A stretch of DNA of 64,000 bases from Phellopilus nigrolimitatus (lineage: Eukaryota; Basidiomycota; Agaricomycetes; Hymenochaetales; Hymenochaetaceae): positions 124,001 through 188,000 of the forward strand of contig JAJOHG010000035.1 of the NCBI GenBank assembly GCA_021029095.1, written 5' to 3'. Shown piece after piece: positions 33,180 to 45,540 of the stretch. Within the stretch, counting starts at the first letter, position 1. Every line of letters starts with the position of its first letter. The notes beneath the pieces were generated by a model that saw only the letters and a list, made by a program, of their open reading frames with translations, was not told the DNA's origin and did no database searches. The translations under genes were made by a program, and so were the position numbers.

Positions 33180-35559
33180 AAGCAAATTTTAATGCATTTT
33201 CTTTTCATCGAAGACCGATCCACCCAAGAAACGGGCCTAGTTCTCCGTTCAAATGATATTGTCCGTCGTACGTACGTGTATGCATGGGAGACTTCAAACA
33301 TTCATCCCTTTCCCCAAGAGAGTTCCGAGGGCAATATGGATGATGTCAATGTAATTTTGTACGTTTTTCTGAGGAGTGGAGTTGGCGAGCAGCTGCGTGT
33401 ACTATACGTACGAGGATATGTAAAGTGTGGTCAAGATACCCGTGGGGTTTTCTGAGAAACAAATCGCGCTTAGATTCTGATTTACGTCGACCCAAAACAA
33501 TTCGGTGAAGAGTCGAAACGCGGGCAGACCTATCTGCAGATGGCGCGAAATCTGCAAGGTTAACAAAGTAATCGATTTAACGGCTTTCTTAAGCCTCATC
33601 AGTCTGCGCAAAAACAAATATAAGCGATGAGAGGTAACTGCGAGTAGCAATCGTTCAAAAAACATTATTTTTTGATGCTTGTCTGGAGCCGATCCTACGC
33701 GATTCTGCTTTTCAGACCCGGTCGAAGGAAACCAAGAGAACTGTGGCTTCCGAGTCGCCTTCGTATATCTTCTTCGGCTTCCTGATATCCACTTAACGAC
33801 GACATTACTCTCCGCGAAGGAGCTAGAGCTAGAGCCACGTATGCACGTGTATATGCAGAAGCACGTCGCACAGAGCAGGAAAAGGGTCAGTCGGCGAGCC
33901 TGTGCGGCAGGGAGGCACATGGTGCCGGACAGAGGAGACAAGCGCCGCGCCGGCCAGCGGCCACGCGGCCCGGAGTGCCCAAATCGGCGGCGGGAGGCAA
34001 AGCTCTACGGCACGCGCCAGCCAGCCCTAGCGGCGCCCGCAGCTGCCGGACTCGGATGCGGACAGCGTACTATACGGGTAGGTGGCGCCGCTGGCGCAGA
34101 AGGGGCCGGCAGACGCACGTGCGACAGCTGCGGGCGCCTCTCGGCGCCGACGCGGACGTTGCTTGATATGCACGGCTTGTCGTGTCTTGGCTTTGATTTG
34201 ATGTGGGTCGGCGGATGGGCGCGGACGGCGGTCGCGGAAGCAGACAGCCGACGGAGGTTCCGATCAGTGATGGCGGAAGGACAGGTAGCAGGTCGGTGCT
34301 GTACTGTACTACGTATGTCGCCGTCGCGCGCGTATGGGAGCGAAGAAAGGCACGCTGCGCTGAGGTCGAATCTGTCCGCTTCGAGGTTCAATTTCGGAGA
34401 CACATAGCGTAGAGGGCGTGCCCTTTTCTTGGAACGCGGCTTGTATTATTTGATAGCCGCGCGCGGACGTCTTGACGTTACACTGGACATTGGACAGGAG
34501 CTCGAGCTTGAGGCCGGCCACATTGCGACATCGAACGCAGGAGAAGCCCCCGAACGAGGCGCGTCACTGTCAGGCAGTAAGGCACGAGGGCTAGACCTAC
34601 GTACGTACGTCATCCACTGACCGGGTACGTGTCTTAGCGTGGCGCAACACGCGGTACTTGACAGCGGGCGCTGGCTCTCGTTGCGGGCCGCGAAAAGGGC
34701 CGGACGCACGAGCGTCGGCTGTCGCACCCTTCGCGTGGAGGCTCTGCAGCAAATAAAGAAAAGGGGGAGGTAACGCGGGCGGGAACGAGTAGAGGCACGC
34801 TGCGCGCTAAACGCGCTGCTTATCCTCGAGTTCGGTTCCGACGGACGAGGCGGACCAGGAGAGCGTCGTGCCCTTTTCCGCGCGCGACTTGAGTGATAGC
34901 CGCACGCGGCGGGAGCCGGTTGCTGCAGCGGCGGGGCACGGTGCTGCCGCCGCGCGGCCGACGTAGAGGCTTGACGACGAGAGGCCGGCCTCGCAGTCGG
35001 CACGGACCCGGGACATTGACAGTTGGTAACCACGAGAGATGCTCGGGGCACGTCAGACAGCCAGTCAGACCGGATGATGGCCGTTGGGACGTCCGCAGAC
35101 GTCGCAGAACCGCTATCAGCACGTATGAGCACAGTGGCGCGTTGCGGGGCTGACAGCGGGCGGCTTCCGACAGAACGGGAGTTGACTCGCGATTGCAAGC
35201 GATAGGTCGAGGCGAGCAGTTCCTGTGCAGGGATATGCAGTGGCGAGAGCTAATTGCACGTCCAAGTTGGCCGGCACGGGCACGAGGCGGCTGAGTAGGT
35301 AGGTTAGGTAGGCGGCTGAGTAAGTGTCCATTGCTTCCCGGAACCCGGATTGCACATCTCCCGGAAAGGAAATATCAATTGCTCAGAGGCGGTCCAGAAT
35401 GCATTTTATTATTATTTATTGCTAGCAGACAATCGAAAACTAAGAGTGCGTAGTCTCTTGCAGTGTCTATTCTTCATACCAAAAGTAACATAGATATGGA
35501 GGTATCTGTGGGGATTTTTGAGTATCTATAGGTGATGTCGACACACTGTGGCCTCCCTG
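33180..35559. other. Gene-poor, partly GC-rich repeat-bearing DNA
   Basis: No intact gene is seen. From about 33,900 the DNA becomes GC-rich with long chance frames on both strands. A segment at 34,501-34,565 (GAGGCCGGCCACATTGCGAC) resembles 27,541-27,605 and 36,757-36,785. A segment at 35,010-35,112 (CATTGACAGTTGGTAACCA) resembles 36,720-36,935. Confidence 0.45.
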
Positions 35560-36650
35560 ACGATTCCAAGCCAAGTGTAAAGGGGGTTGGTCGTCAACGA
35601 CTACCGATAAAATGCAATGTAACTGGGACAACTGCAGATGCATGCAATACAGACAGTGCTTTCCGCACATATATCCCATTTATGGATTGATATACCAGTT
35701 TCGTGCAAAGATCATAGCAAAGCAAGTGTCGGAAGTACACTTTGTACAGCAACCAGGGATCATCTAGCCTGAATTATCGGTGCTCCGCCTCCTTTGACGA
35801 AAGGGGCTCCTGATTTTCTGCGATTAACTGCAGAATCTGTAGCTGTATGCAATGAATGCAATGCTTTGGATGCATATTTGCCATCTATGGACCGGCACAC
35901 CAATGTATTGAGCAAAGTTCATTGCAACGTAAATACCTTCATGACAACGAAGTTAAAATTCTGTGTCGCTAGGTGCACAGAATGTGGTATATAATGCTTG
36001 CTTCTCTGGTGCGGCCGATGTCCAAAAACCCCATCCCTCATATTCTTCTCAGCAAGTAAAAACAAGAAAAAAACAAAAGAAATTTGCCACCTCCAATTTT
36101 AGCTTAAATGAATACACAGTTGTCTGAATGTGAACAACTCAAGGAACGTATTGGTGGTAAATACACACTGATTCTCTCTTCTCCAAGACTTAACTTCAAG
36201 CTGAGCTTATGATCACATTTTGTCTCCTGTGAAATAGAGGAAGGCAATAAATATTTCTCAACTTTTACATTCCATGAAGCAAAGAAAATTGCAGAAGGGA
36301 AATGGGCTGTAAAGATTCGTGTGTATCTTGAATTCATCACCAGCAGACTCGAGAAAGCACCATAACTCTGACATATTCTTCTAATTAACTAGGTGAATCT
36401 GCAAAGTTAAAACCAAATTATAAATTTTTTGTGGTTCTGGAGGCAACAGGCAGTGCTCCGAATGAGGCATACTCTAACTTTCTGAAATTGCTTAAAGATA
36501 CCGATTTCAGGATAAGGAAGTGAAAGCAGTGAAGATGGCATAGAAGCAGAAGGGCCGGGATGATGAGAACATCAATAGAGAGGCACAGTAGTAGTCATAA
36601 CATTTATGTCTCTAGTAGTGAACTTCCAAAGCACTCCAAATTATATATGC
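35560..36650 (+). repeat. Repeat block B: second copy of the block before SLD3
   Basis: Units near 35,635 (ATGCAATACAGACAGTG, then CCCATTTATGGATTG, GTGCAAAGATCATAGCAAAG) and 35,845 (CCATCTATGGACCGGC) match those at 27.3-28.1 kb in the same orientation. GTGGTATATAATGCTTGCTT at 35,983 matches 28,084. Weaker similarity continues to GGGATGATGAGAAC near 36,558, against AGGATGATGAGAAT near 28,722. Confidence 0.55.
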
Positions 36651-36980
36651 ACTTAACCTGCGCTGGTTAACTTTCCCTCTATCCTGACGGGAAAGGGAAG
36701 GCGCCAAAGACATGCCGGCCCATTGACAGTTAGCAATCATGAGAGGCGCCCAAGCTAAAGGCCGGGCACATTATGACGATGCGCGGTGGATAGACAGCCA
36801 TATCAGATGATGGCTGGCTGGACAGCCATGCCCTTGTGTGTCGATGTCGGCGCGAGGCACCCAAATGCACCAGACATGCGTCGTCTGCAGACGTCACGTC
36901 GCCGAGGTCTGCGACGTCTGCGGACGTCGCAGATCCGCTATAGGCATCGACCGGCCCTGCAAGTGAAGTAAAGTATAGCT

Positions 36981-37530
36981 GTTGTGGAGACGCCCGTGAA
37001 AAGGAAGCGTGCGGATTCTGGTTCGCAGGATGGGCCTTCTCAGCAGTCGATCTATGACGCGGCCGCAGGCCGCCGTGCGCAAGCCCGCTGCGTACGAGCT
37101 CAAGCTTCCCGGGGATCGTATGCATCGAAGAGACTCCTGTTCTTATGCATCGCAGCCAGCTCGAGCGCGAAAATACCCTGTCGCCCCCCGGAGCGAGCAG
37201 AAACGAGCTCTCGTATTAGCGGTTCCCAGTATCAACCTAAAGCCAGTCAGAAGCCAGGACCTCTTGTGAACTTCAAAGACGACGCTGATGTCGATGTCAG
37301 GTTGGACAAGAATGCAGGATGGCAGCTTCCCAGGCTCGTTTGGTTCTCCGATGTGCTCTTGTTCGGGAAGGCGATGAAGCGCGTACGCTAAGCTCACTTT
37401 CACCAGCTCTGAAGGCGCGCGGCGTGAAACAGAGTACGCGGAGACTGTCGATGCGCATGTACGATGCTGGCGAGGAATATGCGCTGGAGACGGAAACGCC
37501 AATGAAGAACAAGACTCGACGAAAGTGGGA
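36981..37530 (+). pseudogene. Truncated, frame-broken copy of the SLD3 last exon
   Basis: The sequence aligns to about 30,869-31,467 of SLD3. ETPVKRKRADSGSQDGPSQQS matches with few changes, as do FKDDADVDVRLDKNA and, after a frame change near 37,315-37,390, REGDEARTLSSLSPALKARG and KQSTRRLSMRMYDAGEEYAL. A deletion removes the central Ser/Pro segment, another frame slip follows QSIYDAAA, and the original stop TGA has become TGG. The first four exons are absent and no ATG context remains, so it is non-functional. Confidence 0.85.
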
Positions 37531-37553
37531 CGGTTCAGTCGTAAATTTATCAT

Positions 37554-38480
37554 GATAGACCAAGGTGACTTACGCGTCGAATCTGGCAAGATTTTGTACC
37601 GCGGTTGGCGCTCTGAGTTATGATATTCGTTTTCCCTTCCGACTCGGAGATATGAAAAAGCGGACGCAAAACACTGCTTTTTCTGTGTGCCACCGTCATT
37701 TTATGAATGGCGGTGGTAAAGCTATGTGTACTACCAAGTACTGAGGGGGATCGTGTCGAGGTTTCTTGAAAATTGTACTTCTTCTTGAGCTGATAATATA
37801 TGACCATTCGTCAGATAAATTGCAGCAAACGAGCTGTCATCATTGCTCTGCTGGGCTGGAATTTCGCGGACATTTTCGTCGGAATTGTCAGAGCAACTGT
37901 ATCCGCCTCCCCAAAATCTGTGGCTAAAGTACAGTCTACGTCCCTACCTCAGAATCAGTGACAAGGATGAGTTCAGAGGTCTCCGAGTTACCGAGGCCGC
38001 TGTCCAATGTCGTCGTGAGCGTCAAGTTGGCTGCGAACTGGATGCTGCCGCGGCTTGAGATGAAGATAGTGAAGTAGACAAGAGCGATGCAGAAATGCAT
38101 TGCGGACGTTCGTTACAAGCATCTACAATCTGGTGCAAGACAGGACGACGCGTTTGGCTATTACCATTATGCTCGTGGTCCGGTCCGGTCCGAGCGGTCC
38201 GAGAGATTACCCGTGCGCATCTGCCTCTACACGTTAACAGACTTGTTGATCTTCTGGGAAGGAGCACGATATAGTTCATGGTGGCACCCTCTCTGGGAGG
38301 ATCGGACCTAAAGGAGCGTGTGAGTCGAATTCAAAACTACCGACCTAAGTTTACTCAGAACTAGGTCATGCACAAAGGCTATCAAGAGCATCGGAGACTC
38401 TTTTCGAAGGATCTACCTACTGAAGGCTGACTCTTTCCCGACCTTTCGAAACTGATTAAGCTGTGTGGAAATCATAAATT
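37554..38480. other. Intergenic before the acyl-CoA dehydrogenase gene
   Basis: No gene is recognised. The right end should contain the acyl-CoA dehydrogenase promoter. Confidence 0.45.
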
Positions 38481-40699
38481 ATGATGCACTCCGTACGCCA
38501 GAACATCTTAAAGTCGATTCGTTCTTTCTCGCCCACCCGCCGCGGCCGAGTCTGTCTGCGTCAATTTAGTGGAATGAGTACATCTGGACTCACGACTACT
38601 CAAATGGAGATCCGTGAATCGATACAAAAGATCTGCCAGGCTTTTCCGGATGAATATTGGGCGGAGAAGGACAGGTATGCAATGGTTTTGTCTCCTTATT
38701 TGAGGCCCGGCTACTTGTGGTAGCAAGCTTTTATTCATCTTCATAGGAAATCCGAATATGCTGGCGATTTGCATCGAGCACTTGCTAAGGCAGGCTACCT
38801 TGGCATTTGCATGTATGTCTGTCATTATTTCGTCGTTGCCTAAGAAGAATATCTCATATCGTGAAAGGCCACAGGAGCTCGGCGGGTCTGAGCTCGGCGT
38901 CTCCGAAGCAACGGTCATGCTCGAGACTATATCCGAGTCAGGAGCAGGGATAGCTGGCTCACAAACGATCCATGCTAAGTACGACTCTCTTCCATTTACC
39001 TTCTAGGTTTACACACTATTTGCTTTAGCGTTTATGCCACCATCCCAATCCTGCGCTTCGCAACCGCAACACAAAAGTCGCGCTACTTGCCTCCGATCAT
39101 CTCCGGTGCGGAGCGCACCTGTTTTGGCGTGACTGAACCAAACACGGGCCTCGACACGCTCAAACTGCAGACGCGCGCCATGAAAAGCTCGGTGGATGGC
39201 GGATACACCGTGTCTGGGCAAAAAATGTAAAGTTATTCTTAAACATGACGCTAAATGCAGCGCCGGATTTCCACTTCCCATTCTTCTGACATATGTTGCG
39301 GGCAGATGGATTACGAACGCACAAGCGGCGGAACGCATGGTTCTCCTCTCGCGTACGACGCCATTAGAGAAGGTAGAAAAGCCGACCGGCGGCCTGTCTC
39401 TGTTTTATTGTGATCTCGCGAAGGGTAAGCGGGACGGGAGCGTCGTCATCCAACCAATTCAGAAGATGGGCGGGCGTGCCGTAGACGCTAACCAGGAAAG
39501 TAACATGTCCTACCGGAAACTTCTCACTGAAGGAACAACTACCCTCATTGATCATAAATCTGTTCTTAGATCTTCTTCGACGACTTCAAAATAGAGAAGA
39601 AAGACTTGAGTTCGTACGCTATGGTTTTAGAATTCATTGTCGTCCCAGCTGAATAGTCACACTGCGTAGTTGGATCTGAAGGCGATGGATTTAAGATTAT
39701 TCTTCATGGAATGAAGTTTGTACACAGCTTAATACTTACTGTTTTCACTTACGATTGCCTTCACTTACGATTGCCTTCCCGCTTAGCGCCGAGCGTTGTC
39801 TTCTCGCAGGCGAAGCTCTTGGCCTAGGTTCGTATTTGTTATTTTTTCAGCATGACAATTATATATGCAAGAATTGTCTTTTTTTTTTTTTTCGGAACCA
39901 TCACGACTCTGAACCGTAAGGCTACGCCGCCCTGCGTCGCGCGGCTGCGTATGCGAAGACACGGCGTGTCTTCGGGCGTGCGATCGGGCAGAATCAGGCT
40001 ATTCAACATCCACTTGCACAGAGCTGGTGCGAACTCGAGGCCGCCAAGATGCTCACGTTGCATGCTGCCCGGCGGTGTGTACCTCTTCCAACTTATCTCA
40101 TTTTCCGACGAGCCATATCTCATACGCGTTGCTTTTGATGTTGTCTTTGAAACCATGGCTGTGTCCGGTACTGTTGTATAGGTTCGATGAGGTCATAGGC
40201 GTTGGCAGGTTGGAAGTCAACGAAGTCCGCATCCACGAGAAGGAGGATCCCGCCGCTCTCGCTGAAGTCGGCGCACTCTGCAATGCTGCGAAGTACATGG
40301 CGGCTGAGGCAGCATTCAAGGCATGTGAAAGAGCAGGTAGGTAAACCGCTTAAGGATTTGCAAAAGACACCACGAGACTGATTTGTTTCTGTGCTCGCCT
40401 CGTACTCGTGTTTTTATCGTGAAGTAATGACACACGGGGGAATGGGCTACGCCGTCGAATATCACGTAGAAAGGTATACCTCGCATTTGTAATGATAACA
40501 CCGAGCTTCTTATCCTGAACTGAACTCGGTACTAAAGATACCTCCGTGAATCCTTCGTGCCGCGTCTGGCACCGGTGTCGCGCGAGATGATTCTCAATTA
40601 CGTTGGGCAGAAGGTCCTCGACCGTGAGTTTTCTCGAGTTTGTCGTCGCGTGATTGACTGGACGTGTATTTGACTTCCGCAGTGCCTAAGAGCTACTGA
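38481..40699 (+). CDS. Acyl-CoA dehydrogenase, probably mitochondrial
   Basis: Thirteen exons are proposed: 38481-38674, 38747-38812, 38868-38978, 39029-39226, 39306-39495, 39570-39609, 39670-39715, 39787-39827, 39921-40074, 40182-40336, 40425-40473, 40538-40623 and 40683-40699. They give 448 aa with all phases matching. The N-terminus is Arg/Ser-rich without acids (SIRSFSPTRRGRVCLRQFS), as in a mitochondrial presequence. Family blocks in order are AGYLGICMPQELGG, CFGVTEPNTGLDT, KIWITNAQ, MGGRAVDANQ, GFKIILHGMNAERCLLAGEALG, VFGRAIGQNQAIQHPLAQSW and MTHGGMGYAVEYHVERYLRE. These enzymes oxidise acyl-CoA to trans-2-enoyl-CoA with FAD and pass electrons to ETF. The donor of intron 5 is CAG|GAAAGT, with GA in place of GT. 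No other donor keeps the frame, so the gene may be mis-spliced or use a rare GA-AG intron. Confidence 0.87.
39744..39775 (+). repeat. Tandem duplication of 16 bp inside an intron
   Basis: TTCACTTACGATTGCC occurs twice in a row within intron 7 of the acyl-CoA dehydrogenase gene. It does not touch the splice borders. Confidence 0.8.
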
Positions 40700-42236
40700 T
40701 GCAGCTGGTCATCTCGGAAACTCCAGTGCTCCCTCAGAATACGGGATTACTAACTTCGCTTGTTCCTTCTGGCTGATATGTACTCGTTAACATGGCTCGG
40801 ATCAAGCCGACGATTCTTTCGACAAGCGGACTCGACAAGCGGACAAATGAGAGCTTCTGGACCTCACTTAAATGAGACGAGTAGAACAGAAGCCACAGTT
40901 TCTGGAATGTTGCGATGATTAATGAATATAATAAAGGCGCCGAAAGAGATCAGATAAAATTTGTCCTCTAATTGAAGACATGAACCCCCGCCCTTGAAAG
41001 ATGAATTTAAGGTCCTAATATCGTGCAGCCTTTCTAGACATGTGCCAAAAATGATTGATTGTGCTGGCAGGGATCGGCCGCCGTCGGTCTGCAGAACTTG
41101 AAGGCGTAAGGATAAATGACATGCAGGGCTTCCTGCATGTATGTGGTAAGGCGTCGCGGTAGAAGCTGTATTTGAAGACGCAACGTCTCGAATCAGCTCT
41201 AACTCGCGGCTGCGGGAGACACTGCTGTCTACGAACTCCACAAGTTCGTCAATCACTCGCTATAGACGGATAAAGAAGCGAGAACTCACCGTTCAGAGTA
41301 CATACAAGTATTTAGCGCGCAAAACGTGAATTTAGCTTTACAAGATAGCGTTTCGATTGGCGGGAGAATATGAGTGAAAGTGTTTACGAGAAGCATGATT
41401 CGAAAGACTCCCGTATGTACCTCGGTCGGCTGCTGCATCAAACTTAAAGACGGTTGCAGAATACCGAGGCGCCCGCGAGAATAGACATAGTATGGATTGG
41501 CTGAACACTGAGCAACGTTGTGATGAGAAATATGATCTGACTACTGTGAAAAACTCATTACAAATAAGTTCTCGCTAATGGAACTCGTGGTCATGATGAA
41601 GGACAATCACAATTCATACCGGCAGTACAGCACTCAGACCTCCGACGCTTAACTCTTGTAGAACCTTCTATCGGACATCGATGAATCGGCGTATGGCCTT
41701 TTGCTTTGCACTGACAATTGCTGTCAAGATACTATAGCATGGCGTCGTCGTCGTCTTAAATGCCGACTGAAAATTTGATCTCGCCCTTGTTTCCTCGATG
41801 CAGGCCTCGACATCATGGCGCGCTGGAGCGTGTTCGATTATGTACAGTGAGCTCAGAGCCACTTATAAGCTCATCAGGCATACCTACAGCCACATTCACC
41901 GCTCAGAGATGAAACAGCAGTCTCGTTTGCTCGCTTGTGGCTTACTCGCTCAGTTGCTTGCGTATTGTAACTCGAAGAGAGTGATGCATGGCGGAAGCAT
42001 TTTTTGTTGCTTGTGATCCCCGGCGGCTAATGATCGACCCTGATCGATTACCGAGGACCCCCAAAAACGGAAGCACATTCTCTGACATAAACGCCGCTTT
42101 CATGATTGCTTTCGAAGACCTTTTCTGAGTTTTGTTACAGCCGTTTGAGGACTCGGATGCTTCTCGTTTAACTGCAGGGCTGCGTGTTGATCCATTCATA
42201 AAGTCACGGCATCGGATCGCGTAATGTGTTTGTCTA
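40700..42236. other. Intergenic, no gene recognised
   Basis: This is the 3' flank of the acyl-CoA dehydrogenase and upstream DNA of the FAD monooxygenase. Short frames on both strands show no conservation. Confidence 0.45.
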
Positions 42237-44206
42237 ATGCCATTCCCCACGTCTCCTGTACTCGAAAATCTCTTCCACCGCACTGCGGCGGTTTCGCTCG
42301 ACATCCTCATCATCGGCGGAAGTATAGGTGGACTGTCGGCAGCGTACAATTTGAAGCAGGCGGGACATAATGTGCGGGTATTGGAACGGTCGGATGGCGA
42401 GCTGAAGGTGAGCGATGCCATCTACATTCTGCCCCCAGATCGATCTGACCGCGACCAAATGACTTGAGAAGGACCTGGAGATTTTGGGAGGGATGCGTGT
42501 CCCCCCGAACATGGCGAAGCTTTTGCAGTATTGGGGGCTGGGAAAGCAACTGGCGGAGAAAGCTGTGAAATGCCCTCGAATCGATTTCCTTGCAGGTGTG
42601 CTTCTTATTGCTTTGTGTATATAGGCCTTTCCCTCAATCTGTTGCAGGGGAGACTGGCCAGCACTGTAGCTCGATCATATACTTCCCGGAGCTGATGAAT
42701 GAGCTGCAAGCGGACATGTATGGAATGAAGGTGCGTCGTCGGCTTCGATCGCGATTTGTCAAATGGGCGATCTTCTGCAATCTCAAACAAACTCAAACGT
42801 GGATGCCAACAGTACAGCGATCTGTACGAGATGATGCGTGACCTAGCGCTTCGGTCGGGCGCACGTATCGATTACAATTGCAATGTCGTCGATGTCAATG
42901 TCGACGAAGCCTCCGTGCTTCTCGAGGGCGGCGAACGAATACATGCCGACATGGTCATCGGTGCGGATGGTACGACAAGCCTGGTTCGTAAGGTTGTCGC
43001 CGGTGAAGAGGCGATAGAAAAAGGGCCTTATACAACATATAGGCGAGTAAATGACTCCCTTATCTGCGCATTAAAGTGCCAACTCCCGCGTCACTAATAT
43101 TGTGCTTAAAGCTACATTGTGCCTGTAAAAACTATGCTAGAAGATCCAAAGTTATCCTCTCTCGTAAAAGATGGCACGGTAAGTGTAGTGTAAGGTTGAA
43201 TTCTCAGGCATCTAAATTGAATTGACAGTGGACATTGTGGTTCGGAAACAAATGTTGCGTGCTATGTTACTTGGTGGTACGTCCGTGAAATACAAAATTG
43301 TATATCCACCGGTTCCAGCTCCTCTCATTGCATCATTTCCGGAACAGAAATCGGACGAATACGTCGTGCACGTTATCCAGCCACACGATGATGCTGTTCC
43401 AGGCTGGACACATGTCGTACCATTATCTAAACTGAATACTTCAGAGTTCGAAGACAGGTTCGTCTTTAAAATGTTCCGAAGTGTATTTATCGTGGTTCAT
43501 CTTCGTTGTGACTTTTGCAGAGTACAACGAATCCTCGCTTTACGCCCCACTGCCATTGAGACGCTCCATGTCATTCATAGTACTATCGATGGCTGGTTTT
43601 CTAAAAATGGGAAAGTCGTGCTCGTCGGGAACTGCGTCCACGCGTCATGTGTATGTCCAACGGATCATTCCACCTGTTCTCATCCTCTGACAGATTATCT
43701 AGCCATCGTCGACAAATGGCGCCGCGCTTGCGGTGGAGGACGGTGCGGTGCTAGGGAGCCTCTTCTCACGGCTGCGAACGCGCAATCAGGATGAAATTGT
43801 GCGGCTTCTCGGCGCGTATCAGGAGGTGCGGCAGGAGCGCTGCCAGGAGACAATCCAGGCTGATTCGGAGCTCGTCGCGTTTTCGACACTCCCACCAGGC
43901 CCCGCACGCGACGAACGTGAGGCGGGTTTCCGCGCGGCACGCGTGCAGCGGAGTTCTGACTGGGAGAACGCGAGCGAGGAACGCCTGCGCAACGTGTTCG
44001 AAGAGTTTCGCGGCGCGTTCGCATACGAGGCGTACGACGCGGCAGACGACTGGTGGGTCGATTGGGGTCTTATGGCCCAGCGTGCGACAGCTGTGCAGAC
44101 CGCGTCGCGTCCTTCACAGGAATACAAATACTATAATTCCGCGCGTTCGGTAAATGGCATGTTCAGCGGCAAGACACAAGTCGTAACTACTTCCAATGGC
44201 CTATGA
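42237..44206 (+). CDS. FAD-dependent monooxygenase, salicylate-hydroxylase-like, with altered motifs
   Basis: Nine exons (42237-42407, 42469-42595, 42648-42730, 42813-43042, 43112-43178, 43229-43276, 43348-43457, 43521-43650, 43703-44206) give 489 aa in phase. The dinucleotide-binding start is LIIGGSIGGLSAAYNLKQAG. The NADPH/FAD motif MVIGADGTTSLVRK lies in the middle, and a GKVVLVGNCVHASC segment stands where relatives have GDACHP. GAALAVEDGAVLGSLFSRL follows. Such enzymes hydroxylate aromatic substrates with NAD(P)H and O2. The Asp of the second FAD motif is Asn here, and the Pro after His is lost. The expected GAGIQVPPN block reads GGMRVPPN. These changes question full activity. The fourth intron begins AG|GCGAGT, a GC-AG intron. 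A second, more typical paralogue lies at 58,160-59,867. Confidence 0.8.
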
Positions 44207-45540
44207 CTCATGCCTGAGCCAGACAGGGCATGGGGCTAGTTCTGAAAGGTTGCGCTGCATGTCGCTTTTTGTTACTTGCGATTACCTTTTTTTCTTTCTT
44301 TTTGTGGGCAACGAGGCGACTGTCAATATGTTATCATCTTGCTATCTACTCTCTGCTACGTCTTAATTGCTTTCCGTGTTTTCGCATTACAGATGCACCC
44401 CATCCATAGACTCGTATTTGCATTATCAATCCTTCTCGCACTCTATAGGTGGGCATCCTGAAGCTCCTTCTTTTGAGCCAACCTCTGACCTTCGTAATCT
44501 TCGAGCCGAGATCGAGCGTGGTCATGTTCATACCTAACGAAGTATACACAACGCGTGTGCGACCGTTGGTCTTGATGCTTCGCTACATTACTAAGAAATC
44601 CTCGCTGAACATTATGCAACTGAGTATGAATAGACTCACTGGGATCTAGCGAGTGCAGAAGGTTCGAAATGCCAACTTGAGGTAAATGAACTTTGGGTAA
44701 GTATTGCGATCAGACGGCAGCCCTTAGAGTGGGAACAAACTGCGAATGTATAAATTGATCTGCCTCTTGATGTATTGGCGATATTCCCGAGAAAATTGTC
44801 GTGTTCCTGCTTGAACCTTGAAAATTTCGGCGTCTAACCTTCTGCATGTCATATACACATGCCTGTCGTGCGTACAACTGAAGTCGGATCAGATGTCGCC
44901 ACAACCGTAGAACCGGCGCTCAACAGTGTTCAAAGCCGCTAACTGACCGCTAGAATTTGGTTAAACAAAGACAAGTCAATAAACGAGCTCATGCTCTGGC
45001 GGCGCAGTTTGGATGTGATGACCCACGGACTTTCCGGGTACCCTATCAGTAATATAGTCATGCGCACAAGTTGACTTCGAAGTTACACATGAGTAACGAC
45101 ACGCCATGCGGGAAAGAATATAGGGGTGTGATTACCGATTGCGAACTCGGAAAACAATTGAGTATTGCGCGCTGCATCGGCAGGAAAGGTCCGGGACATA
45201 CATGCTGATACAATAAGGCGGCGAAGTGGTCATTTACGAAAGCAAATGCGAGTTGCGCGGATATGGAGGCGGCTCGACGGTGCAACTTGGCCAATCGCAT
45301 TCTCGCACGGATATCGGCATGAGCAGCGAGTTCTTGGCATAATCAAGCCGTTCAGAGCCTAGCATATATAAGCAGCCTTACATCCAGTCATCGAGTTTCG
45401 GCGGGATAATGCATGCAGCAAATGGAATCTCGGTTTTGAGGACGAGTCGGTGTGAAAGCATACGAAAGGTGCGTGCAGCTGTCTAACATGTAGTAGCAGA
45501 ATAGCTGCGGAAACTCGAGGCAACCCCGCACAAAGTAGAT
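44207..45540. other. Intergenic, no gene recognised
   Basis: No supported coding, RNA or mobile-element signal is seen. Confidence 0.45.

Noticed and set aside
33679..35198. Long frames in GC-rich DNA upstream of repeat block B
   Set aside because: They overlap on both strands with Arg/Ala/Ser-rich composition and coincide with dispersed repeats.
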